Shown here: piece after piece, positions 18,747 through 26,902 of the stretch
Layout: each line of letters begins with the position of its first letter
Position numbering within the stretch: the stretch's first letter is position 1
From: Amarolinea sp964580725
GTDB taxonomy: Bacteria; Chloroflexota; Anaerolineae; SSC4; Amarolineaceae
Direction: 5' to 3'
Assembly: GCA_964580725.1 (NCBI GenBank)
Contig: CAZOLV010000020.1
Coordinates: 1-59,552 of the forward strand
Length of the DNA stretch: 59,552 nt
The notes under the pieces: model-generated
What the model saw: only the letters and a program-made list of their open reading frames with translations
What the model was told of the DNA's origin: nothing
Databases searched by the model: none
Program-made: the position numbers and the translations under genes

Positions 18747-19289
18747 TCAGGCTGACGGTGATTCGCCTGGCAAGAAGTAGTCCATCAAATCCTGAAAGAC
18801 GGCGGGCGCCAGCCCGTGCAAGATGCGCAGAATTTCCTCAGCCCCTGCGCGAATCTCCCACTGAGCCGCCTTGTCGCAGCGCAGCCAGCAGAAATGCCGC
18901 CAGGCGTAGAAATTCATCGTGGTTACGATGCGCGTGGCGGCGGCGTTGGGCAGCAGGAAGCGGCTGTCCTCCTTGTGGATGCCCAGGGCGCGCAGTTCGA
19001 CGTAGGCCTGTTCCAGATCGTGCAGCGCCTGTTGGAAGCGGGCGGCGGCGGCAGGGTTTTGCGTGATCGTGGGCGGCGTCACCATCAGTTCGGCGTCCGA
19101 CTGGGCGATCTTGCTCAAGTCTACATAACGCTGACTCTCCTGACTGAAGGAGGCCAGGCGGTGACGCACCAGTTGGTGGCTGGCGGCGCGCGACAGGCCG
19201 TCGAGCAGGAAGGTGGCGGCGCCGTGTTGCGCCAGTTCTTCGGCCGTCAAACCGGCGGGCGCCATGCTGCCAAGCAGGATGACTTTCAT
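18747..19289 (-). CDS. ThyX-like flavin-dependent thymidylate synthase, C-terminal (RHRxxS) partner
   Basis: A 180-aa protein carrying the ThyX core: SRAASHQLVRHRLASFSQES (RHRxxS motif), SQRYVD, EDSRFLLPNAAATRIV and DKAAQWEIRAGAEEIL. It lacks the usual N-terminal third with the RVCY and GHxxxxEH motifs, and in the NAR segment it has MNFYAW instead. Those missing elements occur in the gene immediately upstream, whose stop overlaps this start (ATGA). ThyX makes dTMP from dUMP with methylene-tetrahydrofolate, NADPH and FAD as a homotetramer whose active sites combine residues from several subunits. A heteromeric split enzyme is therefore plausible; alternatively one of the pair is a decaying copy. 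The neighbouring ribF converges on it. Confidence 0.8.
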   Translation of the reverse strand: MKVILLGSMAPAGLTAEELAQHGAATFLLDGLSRAASHQLVRHRLASFSQESQRYVDLSKIAQSDAELMVTPPTITQNPAAAARFQQALHDLEQAYVELRALGIHKEDSRFLLPNAAATRIVTTMNFYAWRHFCWLRCDKAAQWEIRAGAEEILRILHGLAPAVFQDLMDYFLPGESPSA

Positions 19290-19750
19290 TCGGCTTCTCC
19301 TGTCAGGTCGGCGTAGAGCAGGGGCCACTCCTGCTGCGCCAGTTGCAGAAGTTGGCGGCTCAGCTCGCCCTGCGCCAGCCTGACGATGTCGCGCAGTGTG
19401 CGCGCATTCATGCTGAGCAACACCGAATCGGTGCGGCGCGTCAGGCGCAGGCCATGCGCCGCCTGAAACGCCGTGAGCAGTTCGGCGTCTGTCGCGCCCC
19501 ACACCTCGAAGATCATCTGCAGATGCTCGATGATGTCTTCGTGTCCCTCGCGCACACGTGCGGCGATGAAGCCGGGCGCAGCGCCCATCTTGTCGGTGCT
19601 GCGGTAGCAGACGCGCCCGGCATATTCGATCAAATGATAGCCGAACTGCTGCGGCCCCTGTGCCACCAGAAACCGCAGATCGCTCTGTGCCAGGTCGAGT
19701 GCGGGCAGCGCGGGGTTCATCTGCGTGGCTGCGACGAGAGAAATTTGCAT
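19286..19750 (-). CDS. ThyX-like protein, N-terminal (GHxxxxEH) partner lacking the RHR motif
   Basis: A 154-aa protein. It has EYAGRVCYRSTDK and REGHEDIIEHLQMIFEV, which match the N-terminal third of ThyX. It then goes after a short spacer to SVLLSMNARTLRDIVRL, the ThyX NAR helix. The RHRxxS segment is absent. The ATG at 19750 has GGCAGGAGATTGATCCGAAC upstream. Its TGA overlaps the start of the RHR-bearing gene, a strong sign of coupled, equal synthesis. I infer a two-subunit thymidylate synthase. Calling it a degenerate ThyX is the main alternative, but the clean reading frame and the exact complementarity of motifs argue against decay. Confidence 0.72.
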   Translation of the reverse strand: MQISLVAATQMNPALPALDLAQSDLRFLVAQGPQQFGYHLIEYAGRVCYRSTDKMGAAPGFIAARVREGHEDIIEHLQMIFEVWGATDAELLTAFQAAHGLRLTRRTDSVLLSMNARTLRDIVRLAQGELSRQLLQLAQQEWPLLYADLTGEAE

Positions 19751-19917
19751 GTTCGGATCAATCTCCTGCCTGGGGGGCGTTTGCATGACGAAGGGTCGCG
19801 CGCGGATGAGTGCGAAGATGGGCGTTCGGATGAGTGTGGGAGCCAAAGGGGGGCGCAGATGTGCAGCAGGCGCAAAGCGGGCATGGCTTTGCGCCTGCGC
19901 AGGTTCGAGCGTGACGT

Positions 19918-20562
19918 TCAAGCTTCGCGAATGTCGTAGATTTCGCCATTGAGCCGGCCGAGTGTCTCTTGCACGGCGGCGAGATCAAGGCCGGAAACCT
20001 TGAGCATGACCTCCGAGGTGCCTGGCCTGGCGCCGGCCAGGGTGCTCAGCGCGATGAAGTTGCCGCCCGCCAGGGTGATGGCCGAGGTGAGCGTGGCCAG
20101 TTCGCCCGCAATGTCGGGCACGATCATGGTGGCGCGCACGCCGCTGCGGCGCGCGCCCAGCAGATCAACGAAGATCTTGAACAGATCCGACTCGGTGATG
20201 ATGCCGACCAGGTCTTCGCCTTCGAGAACCGGCAACCCGCCAATCTTGCGATCGGCCATGATGCGTGCGGCCTCTTCCAGCGGTGTCTTGGGCGTGACGG
20301 TGATCACCGGCGTGGACATGATCTTCTCGACGGTCAGGCGGGAGAGTAGATAGCGCAGTTCGAAGATGTCCAGCGATGTGGCCGGCGATGGGGACGCCAG
20401 GTAGAGGTCCTTGTCCGAAACGATGCCCACCAGGCTGCCGTTCTTGTCAACGACCGGCAAACGGCGGATGTTGCGATCACGCATCAGGCGCAGGGCGTCG
20501 TCTACGCCTGCTTCGCGTGTCACCACAATGGGGTCCTTGGTCATGCGCTCACCAACTAACAT
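19918..20562 (-). CDS. CBS-pair and ACT domain protein (AcuB-like)
   Basis: A 214-aa soluble protein. Two CBS motifs (residues about 5-60 and 75-130) contain RRLPVVDKNGSLVGIVSDKD and GGLPVLEGEDLVGIITESD and would bind an adenine nucleotide. A C-terminal ACT-like domain (about 140-214) starts RATMIVPDIAGELATLTSAI and may bind an amino acid. The partner is unknown; similar stand-alone proteins are called AcuB. The ATG at 20562 is preferred because GAAGGAGG lies 6 nt upstream. The 167-nt gap between this gene and the ThyX pair shows nothing else recognisable. Confidence 0.85.
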   Translation of the reverse strand: MLVGERMTKDPIVVTREAGVDDALRLMRDRNIRRLPVVDKNGSLVGIVSDKDLYLASPSPATSLDIFELRYLLSRLTVEKIMSTPVITVTPKTPLEEAARIMADRKIGGLPVLEGEDLVGIITESDLFKIFVDLLGARRSGVRATMIVPDIAGELATLTSAITLAGGNFIALSTLAGARPGTSEVMLKVSGLDLAAVQETLGRLNGEIYDIREA

Positions 20563-20739
20563 GAGATCCTCCTTCGCAAACACTTGAAAGTCAGCTTGAC
20601 ATCACTGATGAACCAACTGTTCACCAGGCCAGCACGATTGACAGACTCTATCATGCCACGTCACGGCGCCCCTGCCTATGATTTGGCGCACATGGCGCGT
20701 GCTCTCTCGGTTGTGGGCGTGTGCGGCTATCGCCGTTCG

Positions 20740-21630
20740 TCACTGCGCCTTGCGGCCAAGCAGTTCCAGGGCCAGATCGGGCCGGTCGGTGATGATGCCG
20801 TCCACGCCCAGTTCGATCAGGCGGCGCATCGTCTCTGTGTCGTTGATCGTCCAGGCGTGCACGGCAATGTCACGCGCATGAGCGGCCTGTACGAAATGCG
20901 GCGAGAGTACCTTGATGTCGCCGAAATACTCAGGCACCTGCAGCGCATCGGCGGTGGGGCGGTAGAAGGCCGACACGCGCAGCGTCTGTGCATAGAAGAA
21001 GCCGCGCACCTCGCTTTCGGAAGCGCCGGTGGCGATGCCGGGCGCAATGGCGCGAAAACGTTCGATCACCTCGTTCTTGCTGGCCACGACCAGCACACGC
21101 TCGGCGGCGTTGGCCGCCTGGATCAAATCAGCGACGGCCTGTTCCATGGGCGGATCGGCCTGCTTGATCTCGATGTTGATGCGTTTGTCCGGGAAGGCGG
21201 CCACCACATCCGCCAACTTCGGCACGACGATGCCCTGGCCGCGGAAGGGGAAGGTCTGGCCGTCGTCGGTCGTAAACTTGTAGCCGGCGTCGAACGCTTG
21301 CAATTGTGCGTAGGTCAGGTCGTGCACGCGCCCGCTGCCGTTGGTGGTGCGCTCGATGGTAGCGTCATGGATGACAACGACGACGCCATCGCTCGTGGTG
21401 TGGACATCGAGTTCCAGAATGTCGGCGCCCAGCCGCACAGCGTTGCGAAAGGCGACCATCGTGTTGCTTGGCGCCAGATCGGCCCCGCCCTGATGCGCCA
21501 TCACCAAGGGTTTGTTACCCTGTAGATAGGTTTTGTAAGGCCGCGGCTTGATGGTGATCAAGCGATAGATGGCGAAGAATACCACGATCACCAGTAGTGT
21601 CAAGATGATGCGACCGACGATGCGCCTCAT
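20740..21630 (-). CDS. Membrane-anchored glycerophosphodiester phosphodiesterase
   Basis: A 296-aa protein with one N-terminal membrane helix (RIILTLLVIVVFFAIYRLIT) followed by a GDPD TIM barrel. Motifs: MAHQGGADLAPSNTMVAFRN, GADILELDVHTTSDG (metal-binding Glu and Asp), VVIHDATIERTTNGSG (catalytic His) and a C-terminal HAWTINDTETMRRLIELGVDGIITDRPD. It would hydrolyse glycerophosphodiesters to glycerol-3-phosphate and an alcohol. Two family positions are unusual: HRG is HQG and PENT is PSNT, so activity or substrate may differ. GAGGTG before the ATG at 21630 supports this start. The 177-nt gap to the CBS gene (20563-20739) is empty. Confidence 0.87.
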   Translation of the reverse strand: MRRIVGRIILTLLVIVVFFAIYRLITIKPRPYKTYLQGNKPLVMAHQGGADLAPSNTMVAFRNAVRLGADILELDVHTTSDGVVVVIHDATIERTTNGSGRVHDLTYAQLQAFDAGYKFTTDDGQTFPFRGQGIVVPKLADVVAAFPDKRINIEIKQADPPMEQAVADLIQAANAAERVLVVASKNEVIERFRAIAPGIATGASESEVRGFFYAQTLRVSAFYRPTADALQVPEYFGDIKVLSPHFVQAAHARDIAVHAWTINDTETMRRLIELGVDGIITDRPDLALELLGRKAQ

Positions 21631-21680
21631 GTTCACCTCGCTCAGAAAATCAGTCTTTGCCATCGGGGGCGCAACGCTCA

Positions 21681-22679
21681 TCACTGCGCAGCGTAGCCGA
21701 AGCGCCGCAGGTAGGCCGGGTCACGCCGCCAATGGGGCACGACTTTGACCCACAACTCCAGATAGACCCGCGTCTCGAGCATCTCTTCGATGCCCTGGCG
21801 GGCCTGCTGCCCGATCTGTTTCAACATGCGGCCGCCCTGCCCCAACACGATCCCTTTTTGCGACTCGCGCTCGACAAAGACGGTGGCCGCGATGTAGGTC
21901 ATGTCCTGATGCCGCGCCTTGAACTCGTCCACGACGACGGCGACGGCGTGCGGCACCTCTTCGCGCAGATGGGCGATGACCGCCTCGCGCACCAGTTCGG
22001 CGGCAATGAAACGTTCCTGCACATCGGTCACCTGGTCGGCCGGGTAGTAGGGCGGGCAGAATGGCAACAGGCTTTCCAGCGCCTGCAGCAGGTCGTCCAG
22101 GCCCTGTTTGGGCACAGCCGCCAGCCAGACCGACCGCGTGGGCGTCAGCAGCGCCTCGAACGCCGCCTGGCGGGCCGGCCGCGCCTCGGCGCCGATCAGA
22201 TCGGCCTTGTTGTAGCCGATGACGACCGGCCGGCCGGCGGCCTTTTGGGCCAGCAGTTGGGCGATCCCCTCATCTTCGGGTGTGGGCGCTTCGGCCGCAT
22301 CCACCAACCACAGAATCACGTCGGCGTCGGGCAGGGCCATCATGGCCTGATCCACCATGTACTCGCCCAGCTTGTGACGGGGACGGTGGATACCGGGCGT
22401 ATCCACGAACACCATCTGAACGGCCGGCTGCGTCAGGATGCCGAGCAACCGGTTGCGCGTCGTCTGCGGCTTGGGCGCGGTGATGGCGATCTTCTGTCCG
22501 ACCAGCGCATTGAGCAGCGACGACTTGCCGACGTTGGGCCGGCCGATGATGGCCACGAAACCGGCGCGGTGCGGCTGGATGGCAACCGCCTGAGCGGCGG
22601 CCGGTGTGACCAGCCCGTTGTGGGCGGCGTTGTGTTGCTGACTCTCCTGGCGTGTGTGCGCTGATGTCATGGTGGTCAT
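21681..22679 (-). CDS. era: GTPase Era
   Basis: A 332-aa ribosome-assembly GTPase. G1 is GRPNVGKSSLLNAL, with PKPQTTRNRLLGI (switch I), FVDTPGIHRPRHKLG (G3) and GYNKADLIG (G4). The C-terminal KH domain has EIESQKGIVLG-like spacing (ESQKGIVLGQGGRMLKQIG) for binding the 3' end of 16S rRNA. In the KH loop the usual GKGG reads GQGG. An N-terminal extension of about 38 residues precedes the G domain; the ATG at 22679 shares a base with the stop of the upstream transporter gene (TGATG), supporting this start through coupling. Confidence 0.95.
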   Translation of the reverse strand: MTTMTSAHTRQESQQHNAAHNGLVTPAAAQAVAIQPHRAGFVAIIGRPNVGKSSLLNALVGQKIAITAPKPQTTRNRLLGILTQPAVQMVFVDTPGIHRPRHKLGEYMVDQAMMALPDADVILWLVDAAEAPTPEDEGIAQLLAQKAAGRPVVIGYNKADLIGAEARPARQAAFEALLTPTRSVWLAAVPKQGLDDLLQALESLLPFCPPYYPADQVTDVQERFIAAELVREAVIAHLREEVPHAVAVVVDEFKARHQDMTYIAATVFVERESQKGIVLGQGGRMLKQIGQQARQGIEEMLETRVYLELWVKVVPHWRRDPAYLRRFGYAAQ

Positions 22680-23494
22680 CAGTGCGCCTGCGCTTCTTCG
22701 AAGGAAAGGGAGAGGGAGAGGGCGGTTGCGAATGGATTGAAATTTGTTTTCACGTCGTAGAAATCTTCATTTTCCAGCCGCTTGAGCAGCCCGACGATGC
22801 GGTATGTCAGCGGCGTAAAGAGCGCTTCGATCATCACCTTGAACACATAGTTCGATACGATGAGCGTTGCCGCCATGGCCCAGGGGAAGACGCCCGCCAG
22901 ACAGGCGACAACGACGAAGAGCGTCGAATCAATGGCTTGACCGACGAGGGTCGAGCCGATGGTGCGCAACCAGAGCCAGCGCCCACGCGTGGCCACCTTG
23001 AGGCGCGCCAGCGTGTAGGAATTAGAGAACTCGCCCGCCAGAAACGCGATCAGGCTGGCTGCGATGATGCCGCCGCTGCTGACCCCGCCTAACACGGCGT
23101 CGTAGGCCGCCTGGCCCACCGTCTGTTGCCAGGCCGCTTCGCCCGGCAGGCGTCCAACCAGCCACAGCGTGACGCTCATCAGCGCAGCGGCGCCGAATCC
23201 CACCCAGATCACGCGGCGCGAACGCTGGTAGCCGTAGACCTCGGTCAGCACATCGCCGAAGATGTAGGAGATGGGAAAGAGCAGCGTGCCGGCGTCGAAG
23301 GCCAGCGGCAGGCCGCCCAACCAGGCTGGCAACGACACGCCCCAATCAACGATCTTGGCGGACGAGGCGATATTGCTGACCAACAACACGGCGACGAACA
23401 GCGCCATGATCAGATCGAGAAAACGGTAGGAACGCGTCGCCGGTGCGGTTGCTTCGGTTGGTGCGGCCACTGCCGAGGTGGCAGAAGCGGTCAT
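22679..23494 (-). CDS. Queuosine precursor transporter (YhhQ/VUT family)
   Basis: A 271-aa membrane protein with about six helices. Family hallmarks are LVSNIASSAKIVDW, the FPISYIFGDVLTEVYGYQRS motif and VGQAIDSTLFVVVACLAG. YhhQ imports queuine or preQ1/preQ0 for queuosine tRNA modification. It overlaps the upstream adenylyltransferase by ATGA and touches era downstream. No other queuosine gene is in the window. Confidence 0.9.
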   Translation of the reverse strand: MTASATSAVAAPTEATAPATRSYRFLDLIMALFVAVLLVSNIASSAKIVDWGVSLPAWLGGLPLAFDAGTLLFPISYIFGDVLTEVYGYQRSRRVIWVGFGAAALMSVTLWLVGRLPGEAAWQQTVGQAAYDAVLGGVSSGGIIAASLIAFLAGEFSNSYTLARLKVATRGRWLWLRTIGSTLVGQAIDSTLFVVVACLAGVFPWAMAATLIVSNYVFKVMIEALFTPLTYRIVGLLKRLENEDFYDVKTNFNPFATALSLSLSFEEAQAH

Positions 23495-23955
23495 AAGTGC
23501 CCATCCTGATGCAAGGGGTGTCCATGTTCGTCAATTTCGCCACACCAGATACGCGTGCTGCTGATGGGGCTGCCGTCGTCCGCCAGCACCCAGGGAATGG
23601 CGCTGACACGCAGGGGGCGTTTGCCCATCTCGATGCGTTTGGCGTTGATGCGCTGTGCGCCGGCCCGTGTTTCCGGCGAAACAACGATCAAATCGTAGTC
23701 CTCACTCAACGTATGCCCATACGTGTCGTGAAGCGGCGCGATGGTCACTGGCAAGCCAGGGGCGATGGCGTGCAAGTAGGCCAGGACGCCGGCAACCCGT
23801 TCCTCGAACGCTGCAATGGGGTGATGCTTGTCGTCCACCATGCTGTTCACCGTCACGCCGACGATCAACTCGTTGGCCTGTTCGGCGGCAAAGCGGAGCA
23901 GCGCCCGGTGGCCATCGTGAAGCGGTGAGAAAGTTCCTCCAAGAACGACGCGCAT
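23491..23955 (-). CDS. Pantetheine-phosphate adenylyltransferase, archaeal/eukaryotic type
   Basis: A 154-aa nucleotidyltransferase. The HxGH motif is in GGTFSPLHDGHRALL and the second motif in GSPISSTRIWCGEID. The segment DLIVVSPETRAGAQRINAKR and the DTYGHTL loop match the archaeal-type PPAT rather than bacterial CoaD. It would make dephospho-CoA from 4'-phosphopantetheine and ATP. First gene of the -strand run, starting opposite the + promoter at 24120; the 205-nt divergent gap shows no other gene. Assignment rests on motifs; a related nucleotidyltransferase specificity is possible. Confidence 0.8.
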   Translation of the reverse strand: MRVVLGGTFSPLHDGHRALLRFAAEQANELIVGVTVNSMVDDKHHPIAAFEERVAGVLAYLHAIAPGLPVTIAPLHDTYGHTLSEDYDLIVVSPETRAGAQRINAKRIEMGKRPLRVSAIPWVLADDGSPISSTRIWCGEIDEHGHPLHQDGHL

Positions 23956-24119
23956 TGTTCAGTTTGCCTCGTAGGGGGATAAAGGGGCGCATGGCCCCTG
24001 GCGCCGGCGCTGACCGGTTCTGTTGATTGGCGCTGTCTCGATCATCGTGAGTTTACGTTTGCTGCTGCCTTTGGTTGCATGATGCAGCGATTTTACTCGA
24101 TCTGCAAGTAAATGAAAAG

Positions 24120-24148
24120 TTGGCATCTCTCACAACGCGTGGTAACAT
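24120..24148 (+). promoter_or_regulatory. Promoter of the large membrane-protein pair
   Basis: TTGGCA (24120-24125) and TAACAT (24143-24148) are 17 nt apart. Transcription would begin near 24155, about 21 nt before the ATG at 24176. Confidence 0.5.
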
Positions 24149-24175
24149 TCGTTCATCTCGTTGCGCGAGGCAATC

Positions 24176-26902
24176 ATGCGTTCAGTCTTATCCGGTAGGC
24201 GCCGGCGACACCTGGCGGCTCTGGTCCTCTTCACCATCCTGACCCTGGCCCTGACCTACCCCCTGGTCGCACACTTGACGACCCATGTGCCCGGCAGCGC
24301 CACCTGGGCCTTCGATGAATATACCTTTCTCTGGAGTGCCTGGTGGTTCAAGGCCGCTCTGCTCGACCTGCAAACCAGCCCCCTGTACACCGACCTGCTC
24401 TTCTATCCGCTCGGCGTCTCGCTGATTCTGTACACCTACAACCTCTTTCACGCCGTGCTCGGCTTGCCGCTGCAACTGGCGGGCAACGTGCCCCTGGCCA
24501 GCAATCTGATGCTCTGGTTTGCCACCCTGTGCAGCGGCTACGGCGCCTTCTTGCTGACGCGCTGGCTGCTGCGCCGAGAGGGCGCCGCGGCGTCGTTTTT
24601 TCCCGCGTTGCTCGCCGGGTTGATCTACGCCTTTGGCGCCAACCGCGCCGTTTATCAGGCGTTAGGCCATTACAACATTGCCAGCGTTCAGTGGCTGCCC
24701 TTTGCCCTGCTCTTCTGGCTCAAGACGGCGCAGGCTGCCGGGCGCGCCGCCTGGCGTTCTGCCGTTCTGGCCGGCCTCTTCAGCGGCTTTCTCCTGCTCA
24801 CCGACATGACCTTCGCCGTCTTTTTGGCGCTGGCTTTGCTCTTCCTGCTGCCCCGGCTGCGGGTTCCGCTGCTGGCGGCCGGCGCCGTGACCCTGCTGGT
24901 GGGCGGCTATCTCCTGCTGCCCACGATGCAAGAACTGCTCAGCGGGCGCTACGGCCTGGAGGGATGGGGCGATGCGCTCAAGCTCTCCAACGACCTGGCC
25001 AGCTTCGTGACCCCCGTGGCGCTGCACCCGCTCTTTGGCCAGGACTGGCCGCAGGCGCTGCGCGCCGCCGAAACCGGCGCCGCCCGCTTCACCGACATCA
25101 ACACCGGCTTCGTCGGCGTCGTCACCCTGCTCGCCGCCCTCGTCGGGGCGCTGAGCGCCTGGCGGCAGGCGCGTCGCTGGTGCGCCCTGGCCCTGACCAG
25201 CGCCATTTTCTCGCTCGGCCCGTTGCTGCAGATCAACGGCCAGTGGCGCTTCGGCCTGGATGGGCTGTTGCCCGAAGGTGTGACCTTTCCGCTGCCCTTT
25301 GCCCTGCTGCACTTCATCCCCTTCGTCAACGCCAACCGCACGCCCAACCGCTTCAGCATCCCCCTCATGCTGGCGCTGGCCGTGCTGGCGGCCCTGGGCG
25401 CTCTGTATCTACGCCGGTGCAGCGCCGCCTGGCGCAGCGGCCAGACGATTGGCGCCGGCCTTAGCCTCCTGCTGGCGGCCGCCGTCCTCTTCGAACATCT
25501 CGCCTGGCCCCTGCCGCTGACCGACAGCCGCACCCCGGCGGCCTACCAGCAGTTGGCGCAGGAGTCGGGGCAGTTCGCCATTTTGACCCTGCCGCTGGGC
25601 TGGCGCAACGGGTTCCGCGTCTTCGGCTCCGAAGACACGCGCATCCAGTGGTATCAGCACACCCATCAGCGCCCCATCATCGGCGGCAACGCCGTGCGCA
25701 ACCCGCCCTTCAAGTTCGACTACTTCGAACGCCTGCCGCTCTTTCAGGCGCTGACCGGCCTGGAGATGTACCAGGCGCCCTCGCCCGTCCTCGATCAGGC
25801 GGCGCGCGCCCAGGCCACCGAACTGATGACCCTTTACGACGTACGCTACCTGGTGGTCAATCCGCCGGTGGCGGGGCGATTTCCCTACGCCGACACATGG
25901 CAAGCGACGCGTGACTACGCGTTGCAGATCCTGCCCATCGCCGGCCCGGCGCTGCCGACCGGCCCGGACGGCGTGCAGGTCTTTCGCATCGCCGCACCGC
26001 CGCCCGCGCTGCCCTTCAGGCTCGATTTTGGCGCACAGGAGACCCTGGCCTACCGCGGCGAGGGTTGGGACGACAGCTCGCCTGGCGAGGCCGACCTGGG
26101 CGGCGCCAACGCGATCTGGGTCACGGCCCGCAAGGCGGAATTCTTCCTGCCGGCGCGTCCGCAGCCTGGCCAAAGCCTGCGGCTGACGCTGCGGGTCGCT
26201 CCCTACAGCTACCCGGGTGGCCCGGCGCAGACGCTGGCCGTCGTCTGGAACGATCAACTGCTCGATCAGCGCACGCTGACGCCCGGCTGGCAGGAGGTCA
26301 GTTGGGATGTGCCGGCGGCGGCGCTGCGTTCAGGCCCAAACAGCGTCGTGCTGCGCAGCGGCTGGACACTGACCCCGCGCGACGCCCAGCCGGAAACCGC
26401 CCTCATCGGCGCAACCGGCGTGCGTGCGCCGGTTCTCATCGAAATTCACGCCTTCAACGAGGCGTTCATCACCCTGACCGGCGCCAGCGGGCAGCGGGTG
26501 GATGCGTCGGCGGGGCGGCGCGGCTTCGATATTGCTGTGCTGGACACCCGTAGCGGCGCCCTGCTCGACCGGCGCGGCTTCGACACGGCGGCCAACACCT
26601 ACGAGTCCGAGGCGCTGGCCAACTACCTGGCGCAGATTCCGACCGGACGCATCGTCATCGTGGCCACCAAAGGCGACGGCATGGCCTATCTGGAGGCAAC
26701 GGCGCGCGCAGCGTTGGCGCAGCTCGGCATTCAGGCCGAACTGGCGCCCGGCGCCAGCCTGGCCGCCGTGGGTGTGCAAGGCGCAGCGCCCGGCGCGGCC
26801 GCCCAGGCCACCGGTCCCGGCGACGCCTATCTGCGCGTCGGCGGCGATCAACGCTCGCTGGCCTTTGCCGTTGACTGGGCGCTTTTGGCGCTCAAAGAAT
26901 GA
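24176..26902 (+). CDS. Polytopic GT-C-like membrane protein with C-terminal ILEI/FAM3-like domain
   Basis: A 908-aa protein. About 11-12 membrane helices fill residues 10-460, with a periplasmic loop carrying FDEYTFLWSAWW after the first helix; this acidic first loop is typical of GT-C glycosyltransferases using lipid-linked sugars. The soluble C-terminal part has beta-sandwich segments and ends in a region resembling the interleukin-like EMT inducer (FAM3/PANDER) fold: GFDIAVLDTRSG, RRGFDTAANTYESEALANYL and PTGRIVIVATKGDGM (nt about 26500-26690). The ATG at 24176 is chosen because GCGAGG precedes it; a TTG at 24161 is also in frame. It overlaps the next gene by ATGA. Confidence 0.72.
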   Translation: MRSVLSGRRRRHLAALVLFTILTLALTYPLVAHLTTHVPGSATWAFDEYTFLWSAWWFKAALLDLQTSPLYTDLLFYPLGVSLILYTYNLFHAVLGLPLQLAGNVPLASNLMLWFATLCSGYGAFLLTRWLLRREGAAASFFPALLAGLIYAFGANRAVYQALGHYNIASVQWLPFALLFWLKTAQAAGRAAWRSAVLAGLFSGFLLLTDMTFAVFLALALLFLLPRLRVPLLAAGAVTLLVGGYLLLPTMQELLSGRYGLEGWGDALKLSNDLASFVTPVALHPLFGQDWPQALRAAETGAARFTDINTGFVGVVTLLAALVGALSAWRQARRWCALALTSAIFSLGPLLQINGQWRFGLDGLLPEGVTFPLPFALLHFIPFVNANRTPNRFSIPLMLALAVLAALGALYLRRCSAAWRSGQTIGAGLSLLLAAAVLFEHLAWPLPLTDSRTPAAYQQLAQESGQFAILTLPLGWRNGFRVFGSEDTRIQWYQHTHQRPIIGGNAVRNPPFKFDYFERLPLFQALTGLEMYQAPSPVLDQAARAQATELMTLYDVRYLVVNPPVAGRFPYADTWQATRDYALQILPIAGPALPTGPDGVQVFRIAAPPPALPFRLDFGAQETLAYRGEGWDDSSPGEADLGGANAIWVTARKAEFFLPARPQPGQSLRLTLRVAPYSYPGGPAQTLAVVWNDQLLDQRTLTPGWQEVSWDVPAAALRSGPNSVVLRSGWTLTPRDAQPETALIGATGVRAPVLIEIHAFNEAFITLTGASGQRVDASAGRRGFDIAVLDTRSGALLDRRGFDTAANTYESEALANYLAQIPTGRIVIVATKGDGMAYLEATARAALAQLGIQAELAPGASLAAVGVQGAAPGAAAQATGPGDAYLRVGGDQRSLAFAVDWALLALKE

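Noticed and set aside
20563..20739. Small gene between the CBS protein and the GDPD gene
   Set aside because: No frame with a start, ribosome-binding site and sensible composition was found in this gap.
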